Source: Clostridia bacterium (GTDB taxonomy: Bacteria > CBDUZB01 > JAGLHV01). Taken from it: 20,598 nt of DNA. How positions within the stretch are numbered: position 1 is the stretch's first letter; each line of letters begins with the position of its first letter. Location: NCBI GenBank assembly GCA_030595925.1, contig JAUVLC010000040.1, positions 1-20,598 on the forward strand, read 5' to 3'. The notes below the pieces were generated by a model. The model was not told the origin of the DNA. It saw only the letters and a program-made list of their open reading frames with translations, and ran no database searches. The translations under genes were made by a program, and so were the position numbers. Below are positions 7,899 through 15,213 of this stretch, in pieces.

Positions 7899-9737
7899 AT
7901 GAAAAACATATTATTAAAAATTTTATTACCCGGATTAATTTTATTTGTTTTATTTTCATTGTTTTCAATTAACGGTCAAACAGCTTTTGCCCGGGATATT
8001 TCCCTTAGTGCATCAGTAAATGAAAATATAATTTCTCTGGATGACCAACTAACCCTGAAGGTTTCTGCTTCCGGTAAAACAACTAAAATTCCCTCTCCCA
8101 CCCTTCCTGATTTACCTGATTTCACCGTTTATTCCGCCGGCCGCTCACAAAATGTTTCCCTAATCAACGGAAAATTTTCTTCTTCTGTTACTTTCAACTA
8201 TATCCTCTCTCCCCGAAAAACGGGCAAATATACTATTCCTCCTATTACACTGACTTATAAAGGAACAACCCACAAAACTTCCCCTATTGAGATAGAAGTG
8301 CAATCCTCTGCGACTCATTATCCTCCCTATAAAAATCCCCCCCCTCAAACATCTTCTCCCCGGGAAAAACATTCGGAGAAAGATAAAGATATTTTTATCA
8401 CTACTTCGGTAGATAAAAAAACCGCCTATGTAAACGAACAAGTTATTCTTTCTTTTAAATTTTACCGCAGGGTAAGGCTATTGTCACAACCTCAATATTC
8501 ACCATCCGATACGACCGGTTTCTGGAACGAAGATTTGCCGCCGCAAAAAAATTATTCCAGTATGATTAACGACAAACATTACACAGTCACTGAAATAAAA
8601 ACAGCCCTTTTTGCTACAAGCCCCGGTAAATATACTATTGGCAGTGCTAATCTCAAATGCAACATTGAAGATTTCTCCAGGGATGATTTCCTTGGGGATA
8701 GTTTCTTCCAGAGCTTTTTTTCGGGGGGAAAAACAAAAACCTTAAAAAGTTCTCCCATCCAAATTAAGGTTCTTCCTTTACCTGAAAAAGGGAAACCTAA
8801 AAATTTTACAGGAGCTGTCGGACAATATTCTGTCGCCACCGGTATTGATAAGAACAAAATTCAGGTCAATCAACCCATTACCCTTACTATAAGTATTTCC
8901 GGCAAGGGTAACATAAAAACAGTCTCCCTTCCCTCTCTTGAAAATATTAAGAATTTTAAAAAATATAAAACAGTTAGCTCTCTTAATCTTTCTAAAAAAA
9001 ATTATATAGTTAACGGGTCCAAAACTTTTACGACTATGATTGTCCCTCAAAAAGCAGGTGAACAAACAATTTCAATACCTTCTTTTTCCTTTTTTGACTC
9101 TAAAGTGAAAAAATATAAAACAATTAAAACTGCTCCCCTTAAAATTAAAGTATTACCGGCTTCTAAAGAAGAAACTGCCCTGCTTCCTGCCCTTCCTCAA
9201 TTCAGGGAAGGAATAAAAATACTGGGAAAAGACATCCGCTACATTAAAACCAATATAAATGACAAAAGCAAGATGGTTTTTCTTTATCAATCGCCTTTTT
9301 TTATCGGCTTTCACCTTGTCGCCCTTTTAATATTATTCCTGCTCCGGCAATATAAAAAACAGACGGATAGATTAAACAGGGATATTAGTTATGCACGAAA
9401 AAAACAAGCTTTAAAAACGGCAAATCACACATTGAAAAAAGCGAAAAAAATAATTAACCTTCAAAACACTAAAGAATTCTACTCCCTTTTAGCTAACAGC
9501 CTAATCTCCTATCTGGGTGATAAGTTAAATTTTTCCGCCCGTGGAATCACCCGGGAAGAATTAAGCAAACAACTAAAAGTAAGAAATATTTCTCAGGATA
9601 TAATCAATCAATGTATGAAAATTTTCGAAAATTCGGATTTTGCCCGTTTTGCTTCCAGCAAATTTAATGCGGAAAATTTAAGAAATGACTATCAGGAAAC
9701 TACTAAAATAATCAAACAATTAGAAAAACTTCTTTAA
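7899..9737 (+). CDS. batD: BatD: large membrane protein with BatD repeats
   Basis: 612 aa, the usual BatD size range. Signal peptide (1-31, ending AFA), then tandem beta-sandwich BatD units (ISLSASVNENIISLDDQLTL, later IFITTSVDKKTAYVNEQVIL and YSVATGIDKNKIQVNQPITL), each starting with the same V-x-(D/E)-x-x-x-(V/I)-x-(V/L)-(N/D)-(D/E)-Q pattern. A TM helix at about 465-482 is followed by a 129-residue cytosolic helical domain with GITREELSKQL and ENSDFARFASSKFNAE. The extracytoplasmic part likely docks the vWA subunits. The tail resembles that of the gene at 3417, suggesting a shared module. It starts 6 bp after batC, so the two are probably translationally coupled. Confidence 0.92.
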   Translation: MKNILLKILLPGLILFVLFSLFSINGQTAFARDISLSASVNENIISLDDQLTLKVSASGKTTKIPSPTLPDLPDFTVYSAGRSQNVSLINGKFSSSVTFNYILSPRKTGKYTIPPITLTYKGTTHKTSPIEIEVQSSATHYPPYKNPPPQTSSPREKHSEKDKDIFITTSVDKKTAYVNEQVILSFKFYRRVRLLSQPQYSPSDTTGFWNEDLPPQKNYSSMINDKHYTVTEIKTALFATSPGKYTIGSANLKCNIEDFSRDDFLGDSFFQSFFSGGKTKTLKSSPIQIKVLPLPEKGKPKNFTGAVGQYSVATGIDKNKIQVNQPITLTISISGKGNIKTVSLPSLENIKNFKKYKTVSSLNLSKKNYIVNGSKTFTTMIVPQKAGEQTISIPSFSFFDSKVKKYKTIKTAPLKIKVLPASKEETALLPALPQFREGIKILGKDIRYIKTNINDKSKMVFLYQSPFFIGFHLVALLILFLLRQYKKQTDRLNRDISYARKKQALKTANHTLKKAKKIINLQNTKEFYSLLANSLISYLGDKLNFSARGITREELSKQLKVRNISQDIINQCMKIFENSDFARFASSKFNAENLRNDYQETTKIIKQLEKLL

Positions 9738-9787
9738 GGTGCTATTAAAAATGCTCTGTTCTCCAAAAAAATTTTAAGGAATAAAAT

Positions 9788-10315
9788 ATGAAATATCACA
9801 AATCTATTCGATTAAAGAATTACGATTATAAAACTAATGGTTATTATTTTATTACTATATGTACAGATTATCATAATCCTTACTTAAAATATGGTAAAAT
9901 TTATCAAATCGTAGTGGCAGAGCTTGCTCTGCTATCCAAAAGATTTCAGGGAATAAAAATTGATTATTATACTTTAATGCCAAATCATATTCATATGATT
10001 TTAATTCTTGAAAATTCAAAATACCGTTTAGATCAGGTTATTCAGGCATTTAAATCCATTACAACATTGAAATCAAAGCAAGCTTTGAAACTACAAATAA
10101 AAAGACGCTTATGGCAACCAAACTATTATGAACATATTATAAGAGACCAAAAAGCACTTTATGAAATACGAAAATATATTCAGGAAAATCCGGAAAAAGA
10201 CAAGATAGATTTTAAATCGTTAACAATCACGTATATCAAACTATGTCATAACCTTGATTTTAATGATTTTATTTATCATTGCCATTGTCATTGTAGTGGC
10301 AAAGTTTCCGCCTAA
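9788..10315 (+). CDS. REP-associated tyrosine transposase (RAYT, HUH/Y1)
   Basis: 175 aa. YYFITICT (19-26), the HUH metal motif in MPNHIHMIL (H67, H69) and a Y1 candidate in NYYEHIIRD (Y113 or Y114), followed by IRKYIQENPEK, identify a RAYT of the IS200-like superfamily. RAYTs cleave single-stranded palindromic REP DNA, and known members read a GTAG/GTGG tetranucleotide next to the hairpin. Such palindromes lie inside the gene (9911-9937, in frame as residues 42-50) and across its stop (10293-10346). The gene sits alone between batD and batE on the operon strand, with AAGGA before the ATG and no IS-like ends, as is usual for single-copy RAYTs. The last dozen residues (CHCHCSGKVSA) are encoded by repeat-like DNA, so the native C-terminus may differ. 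Confidence 0.88.
   Translation: MKYHKSIRLKNYDYKTNGYYFITICTDYHNPYLKYGKIYQIVVAELALLSKRFQGIKIDYYTLMPNHIHMILILENSKYRLDQVIQAFKSITTLKSKQALKLQIKRRLWQPNYYEHIIRDQKALYEIRKYIQENPEKDKIDFKSLTITYIKLCHNLDFNDFIYHCHCHCSGKVSA
9911..9937 (+). repeat. GTAG-headed palindrome inside the RAYT gene
   Basis: GTAG (9911-9914), then GCAGAGC TT GCTCTGC (9917-9932), a 7-bp perfect inverted repeat. It is in frame as residues 42-50 (VVAELALLS), in a region where RAYTs vary. The opening GTAGTGGCA matches the palindrome at 10293. Confidence 0.7.
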
Positions 10316-10346
10316 GGCGGATCTGCCTCCGGCATGATACTTTGCC
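10293..10346 (+). repeat. GTAG-headed REP-like palindrome over the RAYT stop codon
   Basis: GTAG at 10293-10296, outer arms GGCAAAGT (10298-10305) and ACTTTGCC (10339-10346), and an inner hairpin TCCGCC TAA GGCGGA (10307-10321). The TAA in the inner loop is the stop codon of the transposase gene. The layout (tetranucleotide plus nested palindrome beside a RAYT) fits REP elements. Confidence 0.75.
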
Positions 10347-10376
10347 TCATCAAATAAGGAGGATACTATTACCCCT

Positions 10377-11126
10377 ATGCAAATTAAAATCTTTATATTT
10401 ATTTCTTTATTTTTGAGTTTATTTAATAACTTTTCTTTCGCTGTTTCCCAAACCGAGGACATTTTCAATGAGGGGTGTTCCTTTTATGAAGAAGGTAATT
10501 ATCTTCAATCTATCAACGCTTATAAATCAATCATTAAAAAGGGTATTGAAAATCCTACTATTTATTACAATCTGGCTAATGCCTACTTTAAAAATCAGCA
10601 ATTAGGAAAAGCAATTGTCTGCTATGAACGTGCTTTCCGGCTTTCTCCCCGCAACAAAGATATCCGCTTTAATCTCAATTTTGCCCGTGCAAAAGCATCT
10701 AAGGAAAAAGTTAAAGGCATTTTTAAAGAATTTTTTTCTAATATCTACAATTTTTTAAGTATAAATGAATTAAGCCTGCTTACTTCAATTTTTTATTTTT
10801 TATTATGTATATTAATAGCTATCTATATTTTCAAGAAAAAACCTTTATTATTATGGACAATCGTTGTGACAGGATTTTTAATCGTTTTTAATGGTTTATG
10901 GCTGGGTATAAAAATTTATAAGGAAAAAATAACCTCTTCTGCCATTATTATTGTTCCCTGCGGGGAAGTTTATAACGGCCCATCTATAAATTATTCTGTC
11001 GGTTTTACTCTTCCGGAAGGTGAAAAAGTAATCATTCTTCAACAAAAAGACTCCTGGTATGCTGTTGGAATTAAAGAAAAAGGACTAAAAGGATGGATAA
11101 ACAAAGAATCAATAGAAAAAATATAG
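10377..11126 (+). CDS. batE: BatE: TPR protein with C-terminal SH3-like domain
   Basis: 249 aa. Signal peptide (1-23), TPR pair (about 25-94; NYLQSINAYK, YYNLANAYFKNQQLGKAIVC), two TM helices (about 133-153 and 157-178) and a bacterial SH3-like domain (187-249) with VYNGPSINYSVGFTLPEGEK and WYAVGIKEKGLKGWI. This order is that of BatE. The SH3-like domain would sit outside the membrane and may bind peptidoglycan or partner loops. AAGGAGG (10357-10363) lies 13 bp before the ATG, rather far. An in-frame ATT at 10368 would have better spacing, so a start three codons earlier is possible. It is separated from batD by the RAYT insertion and followed at 22 bp by the sigma factor gene. Confidence 0.85.
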   Translation: MQIKIFIFISLFLSLFNNFSFAVSQTEDIFNEGCSFYEEGNYLQSINAYKSIIKKGIENPTIYYNLANAYFKNQQLGKAIVCYERAFRLSPRNKDIRFNLNFARAKASKEKVKGIFKEFFSNIYNFLSINELSLLTSIFYFLLCILIAIYIFKKKPLLLWTIVVTGFLIVFNGLWLGIKIYKEKITSSAIIIVPCGEVYNGPSINYSVGFTLPEGEKVIILQQKDSWYAVGIKEKGLKGWINKESIEKI

Positions 11127-11148
11127 TTATTTGATAAACTGGAAATAT

Positions 11149-11700
11149 ATGACTAAAAACAATCTTCCTCCCTTTGAAACTATTTTTGATAAATACAAAC
11201 AAAAAATATTCAATCTTATTTACCGTTTATTAAATGACCCTAATCAGGCAGAAGATTTAACCCAGGAAACCTTCCTGCGTGCTTATAAAGCTTACAATAA
11301 TTTTCGTCAAGAGGCTGATATTTACTCCTGGCTTTACTGCATTGCTTTGAATCTGTGCCGGGAAAAAATAAGACGGCTGTCCAGACAAAAAAAAAATCCT
11401 ATTGTTTCCCTGGACCTGACCATTAAGGATAAAGATGGTAATCAAATAAATAATCAAATTCCTGACCCTTCAAGCAATACCCCCCTGGAAATATTAGAAA
11501 AAGAATCTACCCGCTCGAAAATAAGGACAGCTATTGCCTCATTACCTGAAAAATACAGTAAAATAATCATTTTAAGGGAAATAGAACAGCTCTCTTATGA
11601 AGAAATAGCTAAAATCCTGAATATATCCGGTGAATTAGTGGGCGTACGCTTAATTAGAGCCAGAAAAATGCTCAAAAAAAAATTAAAAAATTTTGGTTAG
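11149..11700 (+). CDS. ECF-type RNA polymerase sigma factor
   Basis: 183 aa from the ATG at 11149. A TTG at 11131 would add six residues but has no ribosome site, whereas TGGA precedes the ATG. Region 2 (FETIFDKYKQKIFNLIYRLL, DPNQAEDLTQETFLRAY, SWLYCIALNLCREKIRR; about 5-75) and region 4 (IASLPEKYSKIIILREIEQ, SYEEIAKILNISGELVGVRL, RARKMLKKKL; about 125-182) are both present, joined by a polar linker. The usual GTVKSRL turn reads GELVGVRL. The factor is probably anchored near the membrane by a regulator, but no zinc-finger anti-sigma gene follows, and repeat DNA comes next. Being last in the bat operon, it may be co-expressed with envelope functions or feed back on them, which is inference. 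Confidence 0.9.
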   Translation: MTKNNLPPFETIFDKYKQKIFNLIYRLLNDPNQAEDLTQETFLRAYKAYNNFRQEADIYSWLYCIALNLCREKIRRLSRQKKNPIVSLDLTIKDKDGNQINNQIPDPSSNTPLEILEKESTRSKIRTAIASLPEKYSKIIILREIEQLSYEEIAKILNISGELVGVRLIRARKMLKKKLKNFG

Positions 11701-11733
11701 ATAAAGACAGTGCATTGGTTTTATTGCCTGTCC

Positions 11734-11774
11734 GCTCCGCCTGATCCGCCTCAGGCGGAGGATAAGGCGGGAGC
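11734..11774. repeat. GC-rich nested palindrome after the sigma factor
   Basis: Outer arms GCTCCGCCT (11734-11742) and AGGCGGGAGC (11765-11774) pair with one bulge. The inner arms are TCCGCC TCA GGCGGA (11745-11759). There is no T-tract after it. It could act as an RNA stem at the operon end, but it belongs to the same TCCGCC/GGCGGA repeat style as 10307-10321. Confidence 0.65.
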
Positions 11775-11780
11775 AAGGAA

Positions 11781-11944
11781 AATAAAGGCAAAATATGTTT
11801 CTCTATAGACGCATAATTTTACCCTTCGGGCACGCAAAAACAAGCTAAAAATGAAAAACTCGCTTTGCTCAGACAGTTCCATTTTTTTAACGCTTGTTTC
11901 TGCTAAAATTTGCTAAGTCGTTCAAAACACATTTTACCTTTATT
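11781..11944 (+). repeat. MITE-like element, copy 2 (164 bp)
   Basis: Left end AATAAAGGCAAAATATGTTT and right end AAACACATTTTACCTTTATT are inverted repeats with 18 of 20 matches, extended outward by AA/TT. The interior is almost identical to copy 1 and has the same length and strand. Inside, the halves still pair imperfectly (TAAAAATG with CATTTTTTTA, AACT with AGTT), making the whole a long imperfect palindrome. Confidence 0.88.
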
Positions 11945-11958
11945 TTTATCTTTTGTTT

Positions 11959-11998
11959 TCCCTTTCCCTTGAGGGGAGAGGATTAAGGTTAGGGGGTT
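11959..11998. repeat. Small CCCTT/GGGG hairpin, related to the CCCCCTTT element
   Basis: CCCTTTCCCTTGAGGGGAGA followed by AGGTTAGGGGG. It shares the TTAGGGGG tail with 4882-4916 but has a different stem. It is probably a diverged relative, sitting right after the MITE-like copy 2. Confidence 0.45.
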
Positions 11999-12014
11999 TA
12001 GTTTTTTTCTGTAA

Positions 12015-12119
12015 TCTGTTGTCTATTGATTATCGACTATGGACTACGGACTGTCTTTTGTCTTTGTCTTTATCCGTAATCTATGGACTATCGACTATGG
12101 ACTATGGACTGTTTTTTGT
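12015..12119 (-). repeat. Heptad microsatellite tract (GACTATG units) upstream of leuS
   Basis: On the plus strand the tract is GGACTAT/CGACTAT units with period 7, plus TTTTGTCTTTGTCTTTATCC spacers, and two similar blocks in tandem. It is the reverse complement in type of the 4335-4450 tract. Reading frames through it (for example the 26 codons before the leuS start) look coding only because the repeat lacks stops. Confidence 0.75.
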
Positions 12120-12160
12120 CTTTGTTTTTAATTAATTTTTATAATTTGAAAGGGAAAAAA

Positions 12161-14629
12161 ATGTATAAAGAGTATGATTTTGAAAAAATAGAACTAAAGT
12201 GGCAGGATTACTGGAAAGAAGAAAAAATATTTCAGTGTAAAGAAGATAAAAATAAGAAGAAATTTTATCTTCTGGAAATGTTTCCCTATCCTTCCGGAAA
12301 ATTACATATGGGGCATGTGCGTAATTATACCATTGGTGATACCCTTCACCGGTTTTTACGGATGAAGGGAGTTAATGTTCTTTATCCGATGGGCTATGAT
12401 TCACTGGGATTACCTGCGGAAAATGCGGCAATTAAAAACGATTCTCATCCACGGGTGTGGACTAAACGATGTATTTCTTCTATGCAGGAGCAACAGAAAA
12501 GATTAGGAATGGGTTATGACTGGGAAAGATTGGTCGTTACCTGTGATGAGGACTATTATCGTTGGAATCAATGGCTCTTTCTAAAGTTTTATGAGAAAGG
12601 CCTGGCTTATAAGAAAAAAGCCCCAATAAATTGGTGTCCTTTCTGCAAAACGGTATTGGCTAATGAACAGGCAAAAGAAGGGAAATGTTGGCGTTGTGAC
12701 GGAGAAGTAGAGATTAAAAATTTAGAACAATGGTTTTTTAAGATAACGGCTTATGCGGAAGAACTGCTGGATAGTTTAAAACAATTAGATGGTTGGCCCC
12801 AGCGGGTAAAAACAATGCAAAAAAACTGGATTGGTAAAAGCGAAGGAACGCTCATTTATTTTGACATAAAAGATAGCAAAGAAAAAATTCCTGTATTTAC
12901 TACCAGGCCGGATACTTTATACGGAGTAACTTTTCTTAATTTTGCCTGTGAACATCCTCAGGTTTCGGAGTTAATTAAAGGGACAAAATATGAAAAGGAA
13001 GTAAAGGAATTTATTAATCGGATAGTAATTGAAGATAAATTTACCCGTACTGCCGAAGACAAAGAAAAAGAAGGAATTTTTACCGGCCGTTATGCCGTTA
13101 ATCCTGTAACAGGCGAAGAAATTCCTATTTTTGTAGCTAATTTTGTTTTAATGGATTATGGAACCGGAGCCATAATGGCTGTTCCCTGTCATGACCAGCG
13201 GGATTTTGAGTTTGCGGCTAAGTACGAGCTTAATTTAAAAGTAGTGATTACTCCCCCGGATAAAGAATTAAATTCGGATAAAATGACGGAGGCATATATA
13301 GAAGAGGGGGTAATGGTTAATTCGGGAGAATTTACCGGAATGAAAAGTACGAAAGCGATTGGGGAAATTACCGAATATTTGGAAAAAGAAGGAAAAGGTA
13401 AAAAAACAGTGCGGTATAAATTACGTGATTGGTTGATTTCCCGTCAGCGTTATTGGGGAGCACCGATACCGATTATTTATTGTGAAAAATGCGGGGTTGT
13501 ACCGGTTCCTCAGGAAGAGCTTCCGATAGAATTACCCCGGGAAGTTAAATTTACCGGAAAGGGAAATCCCTTAGCTCATTGCGAAGAATTTGTGTGTTGT
13601 AAATGTCCTCACTGCCAGGGTGAAGCCCGCAGGGAAACCGATACGATGGATACCTTTGTCGATTCTTCCTGGTATTTTATGCGTTATTGTAGTCCCCGGG
13701 AAAACACTCTCCCTTTTAATCGGCAATCAATAGAATACTGGATGCCGGTAGACCAGTATATCGGAGGGATAGAACATGCTGTTTTACATTTACTTTATGC
13801 CCGTTTTTTCACTAAGGTTTTAAGGGATATAGGATTGCATAATATAGATGAACCGTTTAAAAAACTGCTTTGTCAGGGTATGGTCATTAAAGATGGGGCG
13901 AAAATGAGTAAATCATTGGGAAATGTAGTAGATCCCGGTGTAATTATAGAAAAATACGGGGCTGATACTGCCCGCTTGTTTATTTTATTTGCCTCTCCTC
14001 CGGAAAATGATTTGGAGTGGAGTGATAAAGGAGTGGAGGGAAGTTTCCGCTTTTTAAATCGGGTATGGAGATTAGTAAATAAATTAGTAGAGTATAAAAA
14101 AGAAAGTACTAATAACAGAAAAGAAGACTTAAAAGAAAAAAAAGATTTACTCAGAAAGACCCACATAACAATTAAGCGGGTTACCCGGGATGTTGAAAAA
14201 GAATTTCATTTCAATACGGCTATTGCCCTGGTTATGGAATTAGTAAATCATTTGTATCAATATAAAAATTTCGGTGATGAAGTTTCCTGTGATGCGGTGG
14301 AAACGGTTGTTTTATTGCTTTCTCCTTTTACGCCGCACATTTGTGAGGAAATGTGGGAAATATTGGGAAATAAAGAAAGTATTTTGAAGCATCCCTGGCC
14401 GGAATATAATCCGGAACATATTAAACAAGACGAAATTTTAATCATAATCCAGGTAAACGGAAAAGTAAGAAATAAAATTTTAGTCCCGGCAGGGTTAGAG
14501 CAAAAAGAAATAGAGAAAAAATGCCTGGAGGATGATAAAATAAAATCTTATATTCAGTATAAAGAAATAGTAAAAGTAATCTCCGTTCCCAAAAAATTAG
14601 TAAATATTGTCGTTAAACTTGTGACATAA
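12161..14629 (+). CDS. leuS: Leucyl-tRNA synthetase
   Basis: 822 aa, typical of bacterial LeuRS. The class I HIGH box is HMGH (49-52, after PYPSGKL), the CP1 editing domain includes [12 protein letters not shown] and [20 protein letters not shown], and KMSKS is at 581-585. Zinc-type Cys clusters appear in WCPFCKT/CWRC and CEKCG/CPHC. A C-terminal anticodon and tail region ends [15 protein letters not shown]-like. It charges tRNA-Leu in the cytosol. The ATG at 12161 follows an AGGG-containing site. An open frame continues 26 codons upstream to 12083, but those codons are heptad repeat and are not conserved LeuRS sequence. It lies between two repeat islands and appears to be its own unit. The promoter is not obvious and must lie in or beyond the repeats. 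Confidence 0.97.
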   Translation: MYKEYDFEKIELKWQDYWKEEKIFQCKEDKNKKKFYLLEMFPYPSGKLHMGHVRNYTIGDTLHRFLRMKGVNVLYPMGYDSLGLPAENAAIKNDSHPRVWTKRCISSMQEQQKRLGMGYDWERLVVTCDEDYYRWNQWLFLKFYEKGLAYKKKAPINWCPFCKTVLANEQAKEGKCWRCDGEVEIKNLEQWFFKITAYAEELLDSLKQLDGWPQRVKTMQKNWIGKSEGTLIYFDIKDSKEKIPVFTTRPDTLYGVTFLNFACEHPQVSELIKGTKYEKEVKEFINRIVIEDKFTRTAEDKEKEGIFTGRYAVNPVTGEEIPIFVANFVLMDYGTGAIMAVPCHDQRDFEFAAKYELNLKVVITPPDKELNSDKMTEAYIEEGVMVNSGEFTGMKSTKAIGEITEYLEKEGKGKKTVRYKLRDWLISRQRYWGAPIPIIYCEKCGVVPVPQEELPIELPREVKFTGKGNPLAHCEEFVCCKCPHCQGEARRETDTMDTFVDSSWYFMRYCSPRENTLPFNRQSIEYWMPVDQYIGGIEHAVLHLLYARFFTKVLRDIGLHNIDEPFKKLLCQGMVIKDGAKMSKSLGNVVDPGVIIEKYGADTARLFILFASPPENDLEWSDKGVEGSFRFLNRVWRLVNKLVEYKKESTNNRKEDLKEKKDLLRKTHITIKRVTRDVEKEFHFNTAIALVMELVNHLYQYKNFGDEVSCDAVETVVLLLSPFTPHICEEMWEILGNKESILKHPWPEYNPEHIKQDEILIIIQVNGKVRNKILVPAGLEQKEIEKKCLEDDKIKSYIQYKEIVKVISVPKKLVNIVVKLVT

Positions 14630-14640
14630 CCCCACTTTAG

Positions 14641-14688
14641 GTAGCCGCAGGCTTTCCTCCAAACAGACTGGCGGACAAGTAGCCTGCG
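14641..14688 (+). repeat. GTAG-headed palindrome after leuS
   Basis: GTAG (14641-14644), then arms CGCAGGCT (14646-14653) and AGCCTGCG (14681-14688), perfect over 8 bp with a 27-nt loop containing CCTCC and GGCGG. It starts 11 bp after the leuS stop and could shield the 3' end of the mRNA. Confidence 0.6.
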
Positions 14689-14782
14689 TAATTTCTCCAT
14701 CGATATTCCTAATTATCTTAAAGGACTCAATAAATAATCTGAGAAAAACTCTTAAAAAACAATTGGACAAATGGGGTGGTTT

Positions 14783-14979
14783 AATAAAGGTGAAATATGT
14801 TTCTCTCTAGATGCATAATTTTACCCTGCGGGCATGCAAAAACAAGATAGTTATTTAAATGTAGGGGAGACCTTGGTCGCCCAAAAGACTCCACGGGTGG
14901 GCACTTGTCCGCCTAAGGAGGAAGCCCATCCCTACGCGAAAAATTTGCTATATCGTTCGAAACACATTTCACCTTTATT
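14783..14979 (+). repeat. MITE-like element, copy 3 (197 bp, core replaced)
   Basis: Left end AATAAAGGTGAAATATGTTT and right end AAACACATTTCACCTTTATT match at 19 of 20 inverted positions. The flanks GCATAATTTTACCC, GCAAAAACAAG and AAATTTGCTA, TCGTTC agree with copies 1 and 2. The central CTCGCTTTGCTCAGACAGTT part is absent and a GTAG-headed palindrome takes its place. Confidence 0.82.
14861..14935 (+). repeat. GTAGGG...CCCTAC palindrome nested in MITE-like copy 3
   Basis: It begins GTAGGG (14861-14866) and ends CCCTAC (14930-14935), with GGTGGGC and GCCCATCC arms inside and TCCGCCTAAGGAGGA (one base off the motif at 10307). The GTAG head matches the other palindromes near the RAYT. Confidence 0.6.
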
Positions 14980-15033
14980 TCTTGCCGTATCCTATAATAT
15001 TTAAGGAATGAGGCAAGGTTGTTAAAAAACAAC

Positions 15034-15062
15034 TTGACAATATATGCACAATCCTTTACAAT
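15034..15062 (+). promoter_or_regulatory. Strong sigma-70 promoter for abiEi/abiEii
   Basis: TTGACA (15034-15039), 17-bp spacer, TACAAT (15057-15062): 11 of 12 consensus bases at ideal spacing. The start of transcription would be near 15070, leaving a leader of about 145 nt that contains the CCCCCTTT hairpin. Confidence 0.8.
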
Positions 15063-15077
15063 ATTGTTAAGTATTGT
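15058..15077. promoter_or_regulatory. Candidate AbiEi operator (inverted repeat on the -10)
   Basis: ACAATA (15058-15063) and TATTGT (15072-15077) are perfect inverted 6-mers 8 bp apart, covering the -10 box and start site. AbiEi antitoxins are known to bind inverted repeats in their own promoters, so this is a reasonable operator, though unproven. Confidence 0.5.
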
Positions 15078-15133
15078 GTATATATAGCAGGTAAATTTAA
15101 TTTGTATTTGCTGCGGGGTTGCTTTATTGGGTT

Positions 15134-15165
15134 CCCCCTTTGAAAAAGGGGGATAGGGGGATTTT
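15134..15165. repeat. CCCCCTTT hairpin element, copy 2
   Basis: CCCCCTTT (15134-15141), GAA loop, AAAGGGGG (15145-15152), then ATAGGGGGATTT. Same stem, loop and tail as 4882-4916. It falls in the untranslated leader of the abiE operon, so the stem would form in that mRNA. Confidence 0.75.
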
Positions 15166-15213
15166 AGAATAATTTAACTTTTCATACCTTGTAGCTTGTT
15201 AGAGGGTAATTGA

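Larger units (their letters stand above)
14630..15033. other. Repeat island after leuS, no gene seen
   Basis: About 400 bp of palindromes and repeats: a GTAG-headed palindrome, an AT-rich stretch and the MITE-like copy 3. No ORF or clear rho-independent terminator for leuS was found. It mirrors the module content of the islands at 4353 and 11701. Confidence 0.65.

Noticed and set aside
7437-7909. Several minus-strand frames, Phe/Leu/Ser-rich, opposite batC
   Set aside because: They are the antisense of the Lys/Glu tract; no ribosome site or domain is seen.
11131-11148. TTG start for the sigma factor
   Set aside because: No ribosome site and no conserved residues; the ATG at 11149 is preferred.
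11734-11774. Rho-independent terminator of the bat operon
   Set aside because: A strong stem is present, but no T-tract follows; the nested design matches the repeat family better.
11953-12135. 60-codon plus-strand frame over the repeat tract
   Set aside because: It is made of repeats (SIDYR, STMDYG units) and has no conserved product.
12083-12160. In-frame extension of leuS to an upstream ATG at 12083
   Set aside because: Those 26 codons are heptad repeat, do not match LeuRS, and the ATG at 12161 has a purine-rich ribosome site.
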